The position numbers and the translations under genes were made by a program. Below are positions 26,279 to 34,727 of a stretch of DNA of 35,692 nucleotides, piece after piece. Source of the DNA: Alphaproteobacteria bacterium (lineage in GTDB: Bacteria; Pseudomonadota; Alphaproteobacteria; UBA11222); NCBI GenBank assembly GCA_009693835.1, contig SHWM01000020.1:1-35692 (forward strand), in the 5' to 3' direction. The notes under the pieces are model-generated. The model was given only the letters and a program-made list of their open reading frames with translations. It did not search any database and had not been told where the DNA came from. Position 1 is the first letter of the stretch. Each line of letters begins with the position of its first letter.

Positions 26279-26376
26279 CCACCCCACCCCAAACCCCTCC
26301 CCATCAAGGGGAGGGGATTCCCTCCGAATATTTGGCGTTTCTCCCTCCCCCTCGTGGGGAGGGCAGGGGTGGGGGG
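26279..26376. repeat. GC-rich three-stem intergenic palindromic repeat
   Basis: Outer arms CCCCACCCC (26282-26290) and GGGGTGGGG (26366-26374) enclose two inner hairpins. One is CCCCTCCCC/GGGGAGGGG (26294-26302 with 26308-26316, loop ATCAA). The other is CCCTCCCC/GGGGAGGG (26343-26350 with 26356-26363, loop CTCGT). The result is a three-way junction with a single-stranded linker. Similar C/G-block repeats are scattered in many alphaproteobacterial genomes. It lies between lpxB (+) and the DUF1223 gene (-), both of which end here, so it may also act as a transcription barrier. Confidence 0.85.
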
Positions 26377-26421
26377 CAACAGGACGAATCTATCTTAGTG
26401 AAACAGGTTTTAATGAACAGG

Positions 26422-27228
26422 CTAATTGGCGAGGCGTGAAAAATCCAGTTTGGCGGCGCCCAGAACAGGGCCGGCGTCGCCTGGTTGCAACAACACGGCA
26501 ATGCCCGAAAAACCGGCGCGGCGGAAGTCGCGCATGGGAAGGTCCAGTCCCATTGCCTCGCCCCGCCAGATACCCACCGGCGTGACCGAACGGACAACAT
26601 TGGTGTAACTGAGTTGCCTGCCGGCATTTTCCCCCTTTTGGACCGTCACCAGCCTGCGCGCTTCATACTGGATCAGCCGCACAGTGGCGTTTTGCGACCC
26701 TGGCGGTAAACTGCCGCGCCCGATATTCACCGAAATCATTCCCGGCCCGGGCCGCAGGTCTATCGCCACAGAGGCTTTGCGCTCGTTGACCTGAAACGCG
26801 ATCAGTTCATCAATAACATCAGTTTGCGAGCCGACTTCGCGGTGCACCCCGTCAATCACGATCTGCGGCGTATAAATATTGGCGCTGGCGGCAGCGACTG
26901 CAAAGGCCCTCTGACGCGCGTCATTTTCCGGCCGCGCCAGCGTGTCCTTCCAGCCCAGATAATCCCAGTAAGTGACAGGGAAGGTCAGCGCGATCACATC
27001 GTCCCGCTTGCTCAGTTCCTGCAAATAGGCATCCGCTGACAAACAGGACCCGCATCCCTGACTTGTATAGAGCTCGACCACCGTGGGCCGGTCATCGACC
27101 GCACCGGCAGGAAGGAATGGGATCAAACAGAAAATTGCCAACAGCGCAGTATGAGCGACGGCCGACGCAACAAATCCGGAGGCTCCGGCGCCCAGACGCC
27201 GGCCATCACAACCGGTTGATGATCTCAT
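26422..27228 (-). CDS. DUF1223 thioredoxin-like protein
   Basis: The 268-residue protein has an N-terminal hydrophobic segment (about residues 18-43), probably a signal peptide or anchor. The DUF1223 domain follows, beginning PTVVELYTSQGCGSCLSADA with a Cys59-Gly-Ser-Cys62 redox-type motif, then FPVTYWDYLGWKDTLA and YTPQIVIDGVHREVGS (a cis-Pro-like TPQ). It should sit in the periplasm; a thiol-disulfide role is suggested by the motif but not established. ATG 27228 is chosen because the longer frame (to 27375) would run through the upstream EthD-like gene. With this start the two genes overlap by 23 bp. Confidence 0.87.
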   Translation of the reverse strand: MRSSTGCDGRRLGAGASGFVASAVAHTALLAIFCLIPFLPAGAVDDRPTVVELYTSQGCGSCLSADAYLQELSKRDDVIALTFPVTYWDYLGWKDTLARPENDARQRAFAVAAASANIYTPQIVIDGVHREVGSQTDVIDELIAFQVNERKASVAIDLRPGPGMISVNIGRGSLPPGSQNATVRLIQYEARRLVTVQKGENAGRQLSYTNVVRSVTPVGIWRGEAMGLDLPMRDFRRAGFSGIAVLLQPGDAGPVLGAAKLDFSRLAN

Positions 27229-27574
27229 GTTCTTCGCTAAGCCAAATAGGCGATTTTGCCAGATCGATAAATTTCTTTTCATCTTCCAGCAGCGCCCGCC
27301 CGGCCTTGCGCGCCTCCGGATCACTGCCGGAAAGATCCTCGATCTTTTCCAGCCACAATTCTGCGATGCCGTCATACCCGGCGGGTGCGCCGCGTGGCGC
27401 GCGCAGGCCCTCGCTCAATTCTTCCGGCAAGGCATGAAGCTGCACGTATCGTTTGATTTTCAGGGCATCCTGAAATGATTTGACCAGCGGTCCGTGATGA
27501 TTGCGCCAGTAATCCTGAAATTCAGCCCGTGAAAGGTGCGGCAGGCGGGTAATGCAAAAGGTCAATTTAATCAT
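27206..27574 (-). CDS. EthD-domain protein
   Basis: The 122-residue protein resembles the EthD family (dimeric alpha-beta barrel). The segment RLPHLSRAEFQDYWRNHHGP, with a paired His-His-Gly-Pro, is characteristic, and YVQLHALPEEL and YDGIAELWLEKIEDL follow. EthD proteins are small accessory proteins, originally linked to ether degradation; most homologues have no known substrate. It lies 9 bp downstream of xth and overlaps the DUF1223 gene, so xth-ethD-DUF1223 probably form one transcript. Confidence 0.85.
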   Translation of the reverse strand: MIKLTFCITRLPHLSRAEFQDYWRNHHGPLVKSFQDALKIKRYVQLHALPEELSEGLRAPRGAPAGYDGIAELWLEKIEDLSGSDPEARKAGRALLEDEKKFIDLAKSPIWLSEEHEIINRL

Positions 27575-27583
27575 GGCGTGCTC

Positions 27584-28366
27584 CTATTCACCGATTTCCG
27601 CCCAGACCGGCACATGGTCGGAAGGTTTTTCCCAGCCGCGCACCTGCTTGTCGATGGCGCAGGCCTGCAGCCGGTCTGTCGCCTGCGGGGACAATAACAG
27701 ATAATCGATGCGGATGCCGTGATCCTTGGACCAGGCGGCGGCCTGATAATCCCAGAAGGTGTAGCGGTGCGGTTCGGTGTGGCAGGCGCGATAGGCGTCG
27801 GTCATGCCCAGATTCAGAATAGTCCGCAGCGCGCCGATGGATTCGGGCCGGAACAGCGCATCCCCCTCCCACGCGCGCGGATCGTACACATCATCATCGC
27901 TCAGAATGACATTCATATCGCCGCCCAGCACCAACGCTTCTTCATAGGCCAGCAGTTCCGCCGCATGGGTTTGCAGCCGCGCCAGCCAGGCCAGCTTGTA
28001 ATCGAATTTGGGTGTCTCTACCGGATTGCCATTGGGGGCATAGATGGACGCGACCCGCACCGGGCGTCCCGGCGCCGCGATCACCGCCTCAATATAGCGC
28101 GCCTGATCATCGGCCGGGTCTCCGGGCAGGCCGGAGCGCACATCCTCCAGCTGAAGCTTTGAGAGGATCGCCACCCCGTTATAGCTCTTCTGCCCATGCC
28201 GGGCGATGTTATAGCCAAGCTCCTCGATCTCGAGTGTAGGAAAGCTGTCATCGGTGCTTTTGGTTTCCTGCAACAGCGCCACATCGGGCTTTGCCGCGCG
28301 CAGATAATCCAGCACCAGCGGCAGCCGCGCCTTCAGTGAGTTGACGTTCCAGGTGACAATTTTCAT
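27584..28366 (-). CDS. xth: Exodeoxyribonuclease III / AP endonuclease
   Basis: The 260-residue enzyme is an ExoIII-type endonuclease/exonuclease/phosphatase-fold nuclease that cuts at abasic sites in base excision repair and removes 3' blocks. Motifs: MKIVTWNVNSLKARLP (Asn7), LLQETKSTDD with metal ligand Glu34, SIYAPNGNPVETPKF, LGGDMNV, and the C-terminal PSDHVPVWAEI with the catalytic Asp-His pair. Family members start exactly at MKIVTWN, so ATG 28366 is chosen over the longer frame to 28432. Usual length for the family. Confidence 0.96.
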   Translation of the reverse strand: MKIVTWNVNSLKARLPLVLDYLRAAKPDVALLQETKSTDDSFPTLEIEELGYNIARHGQKSYNGVAILSKLQLEDVRSGLPGDPADDQARYIEAVIAAPGRPVRVASIYAPNGNPVETPKFDYKLAWLARLQTHAAELLAYEEALVLGGDMNVILSDDDVYDPRAWEGDALFRPESIGALRTILNLGMTDAYRACHTEPHRYTFWDYQAAAWSKDHGIRIDYLLLSPQATDRLQACAIDKQVRGWEKPSDHVPVWAEIGE

Positions 28367-28488
28367 GTGGCCTATTTTGCACGAATGCCGCACCGGACGC
28401 GAAATAAAAACAACGAGGGTGCACATTGACATAGGGTTGGAATTCTGGAACGCTGGAATGCGAGGTCCTTGAAACAGGAAGGGCGGCC

Positions 28489-28608
28489 ATGCAGAAAAAC
28501 CCGAAGCCCTCCGAAGTTGAACAGGTTATCCAAAAGCAGCTTGATGCCTATAACGTCCATGACCTGCTCCCGGCATTACTTTCTTGCATGGCTATATTCG
28601 AATTATAG
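28489..28608 (+). pseudogene. Truncated NTF2-like (SnoaL-type) gene remnant
   Basis: A 39-residue reading frame with a strong ribosome binding site (AGGAAGGG, 28476-28483) begins MQKNPKPSEVEQVIQKQLDA followed by YNVHDLLPALLSC. This looks like the first helix of SnoaL-like/nuclear transport factor 2 proteins (pattern: VxxxQLDAYNxxDLxAF), which normally run 110-150 residues. The match stops near 28590 and a stop codon follows, so the remaining roughly 80-100 codons are missing. It lies at the left edge of an AT-richer patch, suggesting a deletion or replacement joint. It may instead be an unrelated small ORF. Confidence 0.5.
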
Positions 28609-28721
28609 AATTTTAAGGAAATAGATCGGCCTGTGTTAGGGGCGTCAGGGGGACGGGACGCGGATGATTGTATCTAATAGACGGCGCATCGTTTTTGCCG
28701 GGGTTGCTCTTTTTTCGCGGG

Positions 28722-29117
28722 ATGCACCACGAAACTGAATTCAGTGCGGTTGCTGGGCGACAATCCAGTTCCGGTTGCGGGTGCCCATATTTTCTGACCT
28801 TCACGCAATATGATATTACCATCACGCGCCGGGTTAAGAGCTGTAATCCAGAAATGAAAATCGCTGTCGCTGCTGAAGTGACCAGCAAGAATGTGCGCGA
28901 TCCCAAGCATCATTATGTAATTGACTTTGCATCCCTGCAAAGCGCGTTTAAGAAATCTGATCTCACAATTGAATATTACGATTCCGGCGCTTTGAAATCG
29001 ATCAACACCTCGGCGGAGGACCGGACCGGAGAAGTGATCTCCAGTGTGGTCACCTCTTTGGGTAAGATCGTTGGTGCGGGAGTGGACTACCATTTTCTGC
29101 TGCAAAACAACCAGTGA
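28722..29117 (+). CDS. Hypothetical protein; probable N-terminal fragment of the decayed lipoprotein gene
   Basis: The frame is open from 28668, with an ATG at 28722, to a TGA at 29115-29117 (131 residues from the ATG). From residue 27 on it looks like real protein: LTFTQYDITITRRVKSCNPE, HHYVIDFASLQSAFKKSDLT, YYDSGALKSINTSAEDRTGE. The first 25 residues look like out-of-frame translation. There is no signal peptide in this frame, although one exists just upstream in another frame. The stop overlaps GTG 29114 of the next frame. I did not recognise the family. If annotated as an intact gene it would be a cytoplasmic 14-kDa protein, which I think is wrong. Confidence 0.45.
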   Translation: MHHETEFSAVAGRQSSSGCGCPYFLTFTQYDITITRRVKSCNPEMKIAVAAEVTSKNVRDPKHHYVIDFASLQSAFKKSDLTIEYYDSGALKSINTSAEDRTGEVISSVVTSLGKIVGAGVDYHFLLQNNQ

Positions 29118-30172
29118 TAGTTGTTGTGACTTGCAGCGAGGAGATTAAAGATATCGTTAAAGGGCTTGAAAATGCTCAGAAAAAAATTAAAAATCAGACA
29201 GATTTAGTGGCAGAATATTCCGAAGAGCTGGATCGGCTTACGACATTTGCGTCTGCGACGGGAGAAGGCTGGGATTCCAAAGAGCGCGCAGAGCGTAAAG
29301 GCAAAATGAAGCAACTGACTAGTGAAAAAAACAAATTAGTGAGTATGAAGGAAAAACTAGCGCAAGATCTCGCTAAGATTTCGGATGTCGAGAAAGTGAC
29401 ATGGCCGCCAGATGGAGATACTATTTTAGCTCAGCCGTTAGGCGTTGGTTTGACTGACGGCAAGATCAAAAAATTCACCGGAAAAGGTGAAGGTGAATGG
29501 AAAACATCAGCTTTATTAAGTATTACTAGACTTATAGATGGGGCTGCAGTCAACGCGAAGCTAGAATCATCCTCTCCAGGGAAATGCGCTACTCATTCCG
29601 ATAACGACCTGCTTGCCGGCCTCAAATATCGGGTTCCCGTCCCCGGACAGCTTTTATTGTCGTCAACACAAGATGGCAATGCTGATGTTGGGAAGGCATC
29701 AGGGCTGGTGGCCCAGGGGGGCTGCATTTTCACGTTACCCCTTCGCAGCACGGCTTTCTCAAGCAAATCCATTGAGGCAGCCTTCACCGAATCGGGGCTT
29801 CCTACAAAATTGGCCGTGAAGTCATTGTCGGCGTCTGCGGAGACGGCAGCTTCCACGGTGGACAAGTCGGTAGGCCAGATTATCAAAGCCCGTGAGGGAA
29901 AAACCAAAAAGAAACTGCAGCAAGTTAAAGATGAAACCGAGCTTCTGAAAGCCCAGCAGGAACCTGCTCTTGTTAAGAAGGGCTTGGAGCCTCCGCAGAG
30001 CGAAGAGCAGGCAGAAGCGACACAAGCCTTCACCGCCGACACCGCCCTCGCCAATGCCGAGTTAGCGAATATCAAGGCGCGCCGCGCTGAATGCCGCCAA
30101 AGAGGTGCAGTAAAACTAAAACTAAGTAATAAAATCGTAGCGCCAACCTGCCACGGTAGGACTTGCGGCTAG
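29114..30172 (+). CDS. Hypothetical protein; probable C-terminal part of the decayed lipoprotein gene
   Basis: A 352-codon frame starts at a GTG with no visible ribosome binding site. It contains two long charged helices likely to form coiled coils (about residues 8-95 and 250-330), separated by a beta-rich region. That region includes LAGLKYRVPVPGQLLLSST, VAQGGCIFTLPLRSTAF and SIEAAFTESGLPTKLAVKSL. The last stretch resembles the end of a conserved domain in other uncharacterised bacterial lipoproteins, but I cannot name it. The frame is open upstream to 29066, which supports a frameshift joint and not an independent start. AT-richer than the neighbours, compatible with horizontal acquisition. 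Confidence 0.55.
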   Translation: MIVVVTCSEEIKDIVKGLENAQKKIKNQTDLVAEYSEELDRLTTFASATGEGWDSKERAERKGKMKQLTSEKNKLVSMKEKLAQDLAKISDVEKVTWPPDGDTILAQPLGVGLTDGKIKKFTGKGEGEWKTSALLSITRLIDGAAVNAKLESSSPGKCATHSDNDLLAGLKYRVPVPGQLLLSSTQDGNADVGKASGLVAQGGCIFTLPLRSTAFSSKSIEAAFTESGLPTKLAVKSLSASAETAASTVDKSVGQIIKAREGKTKKKLQQVKDETELLKAQQEPALVKKGLEPPQSEEQAEATQAFTADTALANAELANIKARRAECRQRGAVKLKLSNKIVAPTCHGRTCG

Positions 30173-30200
30173 ACTGGTTTCAGGCAAGGACGTGCGGACG

Positions 30201-30548
30201 TTAAACCGCAAATGAGGTCCCGCAGCCGCAGGAGGCGGTGGCGTTCGGGTTGTGGATGCGGAAGGCCGCGCCGATCAGATCGTCCACATAATCGATCTCC
30301 GAGCCTTTCAGATATTCCAGCGACATGGTGTCGATAATCACCATTACATCGCCGCGGCTGAAGCTGAGATCGTCTTCCATCACGGCGTCATCGAAGGCGA
30401 AGGCGTATTGAAACCCCGAACAGCCGCCCCCGGAAACGGTTACGCGCAACATCGTGCCCGGTGCTTCGCTGGCCAGCAGGCTGGCAATCTGCCGCGCGCC
30501 GCGTTCCGAGATGGTCAGCCCCTGTGAGGCCTCAAGCGTTTCAGTCAT
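30201..30548 (-). CDS. erpA: A-type iron-sulfur cluster carrier (ErpA-like)
   Basis: The 115-residue HesB/IscA-family protein carries 4Fe-4S or 2Fe-2S clusters to target enzymes. The three cluster cysteines are present: Cys43 in [12 protein letters not shown], and Cys107 and Cys109 in [15 protein letters not shown] 30548 is chosen by family length and the preceding AGGCGGG; an ATG at 30587 would add 13 residues. In many Alphaproteobacteria an erpA/iscA-like gene stands divergently beside dgt, as here. The choice of ErpA over IscA is from context only. It is divergent from dgt (102 bp) with its own promoter. Confidence 0.9.
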   Translation of the reverse strand: MTETLEASQGLTISERGARQIASLLASEAPGTMLRVTVSGGGCSGFQYAFAFDDAVMEDDLSFSRGDVMVIIDTMSLEYLKGSEIDYVDDLIGAAFRIHNPNATASCGCGTSFAV

Positions 30549-30594
30549 GGATGTTACCCGCCTGTCCGTGTATTCTGTGTTCCACATTACACAC

Positions 30595-30623
30595 TATATA
30601 AGCATTTTCTGCCACCATGTCAT
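30595..30623 (-). promoter_or_regulatory. Probable sigma-70-type promoter for erpA
   Basis: On the minus strand, ATGACA (30618-30623; 5 of 6 to TTGACA) is followed after 17 bp by TATATA (30595-30600). An overlapping TATAGT (30593-30598) is also available. Transcription would start near 30588, giving a leader of about 40 nt to the erpA ATG. The same AT-rich stretch must also serve dgt in the other direction. Confidence 0.45.
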
Positions 30624-30650
30624 TAAAGCCCATTAACATGATTAATAAAC

Positions 30651-31847
30651 GTGGAATCTGATCCAATTTTCCTTACCACCACCGGTGCTTCACCCTGGGC
30701 CTGCCTGCCTGGGTCCAGCCGCGGCAGGCTTATCGCGGAACCGGAAAGCCCCACCCGCAGCGTGTTTCAGCGTGACCGGGACCGGATTGTGCATAGTGGC
30801 GCATTCCGCCGCCTGAAACACAAGACCCAGGTGTTTGTCTATCATGAGGGGGATTATTACCGCACCCGGCTGACCCATTCGCTGGAGGTGGCGCAAATTA
30901 CCCGCTCCATCTGCCGGGTGCTGGGCCTGAATGAGGATCTGGCCGAGGCGCTCGCGCTGGCGCATGATCTGGGCCATCCGCCCTTTGCCCACGCAGGCGA
31001 GGAGGCGCTGGACGGGTGCATGCAGAAGTTCGGGGGCTTTGATCATAATGCCCAGGCGCTGCGCATCGTGACCCGTCTGGAACAGCGCTACGCCTTATTC
31101 GACGGGCTAAACCTGACATGGGAAACCCTGGAAGGGCTGGTCAAGCATAATGGGCCTCTGACCGGTTCCGGCATTACCCGCGTTTTGCCGCTTGCGATAC
31201 GCGAATATGCCGAATCCCAGGATCTGGAACTGCACTCCTTCCCATCCGCAGAGGCGCAGGTGAGCGCGCTTGCCGACGATATCGCCTATTGCGCCCATGA
31301 CATTGACGATGGCTTACGCGCCGGCCTGCTGGATTTTGACCAGATAAGGCTCGCTCCCTTCGCCGGGCCCGTATTCGAAAGAATCATTGGGCGTTATCCG
31401 GGGGTTGCGCGCGGACGGCTGATCAATGAAGCCGTGCGCGAACTGATCGGCGTCATGGTGGACGATCTGCTGGTGGAAACAAAGCAGCGGGTCAGGCGCG
31501 AGCGGGTATTCGATGCGGCCCATGTGCGGGAACTGGGTCGCCCGCTGATCGCCTTCTCGTCCGGCACCGAGCAAGGCATTGGGGCCCTCAAGTCCTATCT
31601 GTACACCCATTTGTACCGGCATTATAAGGTCAACCGGGTGATGAGCCAGGCGAAACGGATTTTGGTGGAGATGTTTACCCGCTTTCTGGCCGAGCCGGAA
31701 TTGCTGCCTACCGAATGGCAGTTGCTGTGCGACACTCCCGGCGGCAAAGCCACCGCGCGGGTTGTGTGTGACTATGTGGCGGGCATGACGGACCGCTTCG
31801 CCATGGAGGAACATGGGCGTTTGTTCGATCTGCAATTCAAGGTGTAA
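30651..31847 (+). CDS. dgt: dGTP triphosphohydrolase (Dgt-like HD-domain protein)
   Basis: The 398-residue protein is an HD-superfamily deoxynucleotide triphosphohydrolase that turns dNTPs into deoxynucleosides and triphosphate. Metal ligands are visible: His76 in YYRTRLTHSLEVAQI, and His105-Asp106 with His109 in ALAHDLGHPPFAHAGEEAL. A further acidic site is in ALADDIAYCAHDIDDGL. The N-terminal SVFQRDRDRIVHSGAFRRL segment is typical. GTG 30651 is the only start giving the full N-terminus; no strong ribosome binding site is visible. It precedes argS by 86 bp in the conserved dgt-argS-SPOR-nagZ order. Confidence 0.95.
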   Translation: MESDPIFLTTTGASPWACLPGSSRGRLIAEPESPTRSVFQRDRDRIVHSGAFRRLKHKTQVFVYHEGDYYRTRLTHSLEVAQITRSICRVLGLNEDLAEALALAHDLGHPPFAHAGEEALDGCMQKFGGFDHNAQALRIVTRLEQRYALFDGLNLTWETLEGLVKHNGPLTGSGITRVLPLAIREYAESQDLELHSFPSAEAQVSALADDIAYCAHDIDDGLRAGLLDFDQIRLAPFAGPVFERIIGRYPGVARGRLINEAVRELIGVMVDDLLVETKQRVRRERVFDAAHVRELGRPLIAFSSGTEQGIGALKSYLYTHLYRHYKVNRVMSQAKRILVEMFTRFLAEPELLPTEWQLLCDTPGGKATARVVCDYVAGMTDRFAMEEHGRLFDLQFKV

Positions 31848-31933
31848 ACAGGGCGTCCATGAGACTTCCGGGGCACGTTTCGGCGGAAGGCCTGGATGCC
31901 CGGCTTCCTACATAATTCCACGTCTGGATTAAA

Positions 31934-33763
31934 ATGAATATTTTCAATGACTTTCGTCAGGAAGTTCTGACGGCTCTTGAGGGTCTGCAGGCCACGGAAC
32001 CGCGCCTGAAGGGCTGTGAGATGCTGGCTGTGACGCTGGAGGCGCCACGTGATCCCTCGCATGGGGATTTCTCCACCAACGCCGCCATGGTGCTCTCAAA
32101 GCAGGCCGGTATGAAGCCGCGCGAGATCGCGGACCTGCTCTGTGGGGCGTTGCGGCGCGACAGCAGGTTTGAGAAAGTGGAAGTGGCCGGGCCGGGCTTT
32201 ATCAATCTGCGGTTGACGGCGGATTTCTGGCGCGGGGCGCTGGCGGCTATTCTAGCTGACGCTGATCAATATGGTGTCTCTAAAATAGGCGCTGGTATCC
32301 GGGTCAGTATCGAATATGTATCGGCCAATCCGACCGGGCCGATGCATGTGGGCCATACGCGCGGCGCGGTGTTCGGCGACACGCTGGCCAACCTTATGGA
32401 AAAAGCAGGCTATCAGGTCTGCCGCGAATATTACATCAATGACGCGGGCGGGCAGGTGGACGTGCTGGCGCGCTCGGCCTATCTGCGCTATCGCGAAGCG
32501 CTCGGCGAGGACATAGGCGAAATTCCCGAGGGGCTTTATCCGGGCGATTATCTCAAACCGGTTGGCCGGGCGATCGCTGCGCGTGATGGCGGCAAATGGC
32601 TGTCCGAACCAGAGGAAAAACGGATTGAGTTCTTTGCTAATTTCGCCGTCATCGAGATGATGAAACTCATAAAAGACGACCTCCGCAGCCTGAACATCGT
32701 CCATGACACATTCTTTTCCGAACGCATTCTTCATCACAACGCCGAGTCGGTGAAGCCAATACAGGACTATTTCCGCGACCTGGGCTTCGACACGGACGAT
32801 TATTTCTCCAGGCGCGGCGATCCGGATAAAAGCGCAGTAGAAGCGGCGGTACATGCGCTCAAACAAAAAGATCTAATATACAATGGCGTACTGGAGCCGC
32901 CCAAGGGAAAGCTGCCCGATGATTGGGAGCCGCGCCCGCAAACCTTGTTCCGCGCCACGCAGTTCGGCGATGACGTGGACAGGGCGCTGAAAAAATCCGA
33001 CGGCAGCTCAACCTATTTCGCGTCGGACATCGCCTATCACCACGATAAATTTCGGCGCGGCTATTCACATATGATTGATGTGTTCGGCGCCGATCATGGC
33101 GGCTATGTGAAACGCATGACGGCGGCGGTGGCCGCGCTGACCGGCGGCAAAGGTGTTCTTGATGTTAAAATCTGTCAGCTGGTGCGCCTGTTACGCAATG
33201 GCGAGCAGGTTAAGATGTCCAAGCGTTCCGGTAACTTTGTGACATTACGTGAAGTTGTAGATGAAGTTGGACCTGACGCTGTGCGCTTCATGATGCTGTA
33301 CCGGAAAAATGATGCGCCGCTGGATTTCGACTTTGCAAAAGTGACCGAGCAGTCCCGGGACAACCCGGTTTTCTATGTGCAATACGCGCATGCGCGGATC
33401 TGTTCGGTGCTGCGAAACGCCCAGGACGCTTTCCCTGGCTTTCTGACGGAAACGGCTGATCTCTTACTCCTGAGGGATGAAACCGAGTTGTCGCTGATAC
33501 GGCTGATGGCGGCGTGGCCCCGCATGGTGGAGACGGCGGCGCAAATGCATGAGCCGCATCGCATCGCCTTTTATGCGCATGATCTGGCGTCTGCGTTTCA
33601 CGGGCTTTGGAACAAGGGCAACGACGACCCGCAACTGCGCTTTATCGTTTCGGGGCAGAAGGATGTTACACTTGCAAGGCTCGCTCTGATTCGCGCAATC
33701 AAGGGGGTAATCGCGTCGGCGCTGGCGATACTCGGCGTCGCGGCCCAGGAGGAGATGCGCTGA
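31934..33763 (+). CDS. argS: Arginyl-tRNA synthetase
   Basis: The 609-residue class I synthetase charges tRNA-Arg. It has the ArgRS N-terminal tRNA D-loop recognition domain and the HIGH-type motif HVGH (residues 138-141) in [26 protein letters not shown] motif is at residues 427-431; many ArgRS lack the first Lys, but alphaproteobacterial ones often keep it. The C-terminal anticodon-binding helical domain includes [18 protein letters not shown]. The stop overlaps the start of the SPOR gene by 1 bp (TGATG), so the two are coupled. Confidence 0.98.
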   Translation: MNIFNDFRQEVLTALEGLQATEPRLKGCEMLAVTLEAPRDPSHGDFSTNAAMVLSKQAGMKPREIADLLCGALRRDSRFEKVEVAGPGFINLRLTADFWRGALAAILADADQYGVSKIGAGIRVSIEYVSANPTGPMHVGHTRGAVFGDTLANLMEKAGYQVCREYYINDAGGQVDVLARSAYLRYREALGEDIGEIPEGLYPGDYLKPVGRAIAARDGGKWLSEPEEKRIEFFANFAVIEMMKLIKDDLRSLNIVHDTFFSERILHHNAESVKPIQDYFRDLGFDTDDYFSRRGDPDKSAVEAAVHALKQKDLIYNGVLEPPKGKLPDDWEPRPQTLFRATQFGDDVDRALKKSDGSSTYFASDIAYHHDKFRRGYSHMIDVFGADHGGYVKRMTAAVAALTGGKGVLDVKICQLVRLLRNGEQVKMSKRSGNFVTLREVVDEVGPDAVRFMMLYRKNDAPLDFDFAKVTEQSRDNPVFYVQYAHARICSVLRNAQDAFPGFLTETADLLLLRDETELSLIRLMAAWPRMVETAAQMHEPHRIAFYAHDLASAFHGLWNKGNDDPQLRFIVSGQKDVTLARLALIRAIKGVIASALAILGVAAQEEMR

Positions 33764-34722
33764 TGCCGCAAGACGAAAGAGATCCGGAAATTGTCGAAGA
33801 CGTCTACGATGATTTAGACGAGCCGCCGTCGCGTTTCAGCATGATGACCGGCACGCTGGTCGCTATTGGCGTCGCCGCGCTGCTGGCTTTCACCGGCGTC
33901 CTCTGGTACGCGTTTAAGACGGGCGCCGATCAGGCGGGGCAGGACGCGCTGCCGGTCGTGCATGCCGAGCAGGGCGCGGTCAAGGTCAAACCCGATGATC
34001 CGGGGGGCGCCAGTTTTGCGCATCAGGACAAGACCGTCTATGACAAGATTGATGGCAATGAAGCAGGTCTTGAGCAGCTGTTGCCCGGCGCGGAAGAGCC
34101 AAAGGAAAAGCCCCGGATCATCAGCCCCTATGACAATGAGATGCCCGAAGCAGGACAGCCTAAAGTGGTGCGTGTAGCCCCGCCTGCGGCTGACAGCGGG
34201 CCTGCGGCGCCGGTCAAAGCCGAGGAAGTAACCGCACCTGAAATTCCCGACCCCACGGGCCGGGCGAAAAAAGCTATTACCGAGGGTGAAGAGGTGGCCG
34301 CCGCTCCCCCCGCGGAAGTTAATTCTGCGACGCCGGAAGATGCGGACCGTGTGGCGGCCGAGACACACGAAAACAACTCTGCTCAGGAAGATACGGCGCC
34401 GGTGAAGCAGGCCGAACCGGCTGCGGAAATGACTGCGGAAAAAACTGCCATGGCCACCCCGGCCAGCACTACAAAGGGTTTTGTATTGCAACTTGGAGCT
34501 TTCCGTTCGCAGGAGGCCGCCGATGCGGGCTGGAAATTGCTGGCTCTGCGGCATGCCGGTGTCCTGGGCAAGCTGGAACATTATGTCACCCCTGCCGATC
34601 TTGGAGAAAAAGGGCGGTTTTTTCGCCTGCAGGCCGGGCCCTTTCCCGAGCGGCTGACCGCCAATGAGCAATGCGCCGCCCTAAAGACGGCGGGCGTCGA
34701 TTGCCTGGTCGCGGTGCGTTAG
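33763..34722 (+). CDS. SPOR-domain membrane protein
   Basis: The 319-residue protein has an acidic cytoplasmic N-terminus ([20 protein letters not shown]), one membrane helix (about residues 30-48) and a long Pro/Glu/Ala-rich periplasmic linker. The C-terminal SPOR domain (about 240-319) begins KGFVLQLGAFRSQEAADAGW and ends RFFRLQAGPFPERLTANEQC and VDCLVAVR. SPOR domains bind denuded septal peptidoglycan, so it probably acts in cell division or wall remodelling. This placement between argS and nagZ is a conserved alphaproteobacterial feature; nagZ starts 5 bp downstream and encodes a peptidoglycan-recycling enzyme, which fits. A longer frame from 33607 lies inside argS and is rejected. Confidence 0.93.
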   Translation: MPQDERDPEIVEDVYDDLDEPPSRFSMMTGTLVAIGVAALLAFTGVLWYAFKTGADQAGQDALPVVHAEQGAVKVKPDDPGGASFAHQDKTVYDKIDGNEAGLEQLLPGAEEPKEKPRIISPYDNEMPEAGQPKVVRVAPPAADSGPAAPVKAEEVTAPEIPDPTGRAKKAITEGEEVAAAPPAEVNSATPEDADRVAAETHENNSAQEDTAPVKQAEPAAEMTAEKTAMATPASTTKGFVLQLGAFRSQEAADAGWKLLALRHAGVLGKLEHYVTPADLGEKGRFFRLQAGPFPERLTANEQCAALKTAGVDCLVAVR

Positions 34723-34727
34723 GGGCT

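Larger units (their letters stand above)
28664..30172 (+). pseudogene. Decayed lipoprotein gene, broken by three frameshifts
   Basis: ATG 28664 (with AGGGGGACGGG upstream) encodes MIVSNRRRIVFAGVALF, the start of a signal peptide, then hits a stop after 24 codons. Adding one T to the T6 run at 28710-28715 gives ...VALFFAGCTTKLN, a lipobox with cysteine. That frame stops at 28795. Adding one C to CCC near 28784 joins it to ...VAGAPYFLTFTQYDITITRR, continuing to the stop at 29117. Adding one base to TTTT or AAAA near 29093-29107 enters the long frame to 30172. Each break is one lost base shifting the frame the same way. The restored protein would be about 500 residues, an outer membrane or periplasmic lipoprotein of unknown family. 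Sequencing error in homopolymers is possible, but neighbouring genes are intact. Confidence 0.6.
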
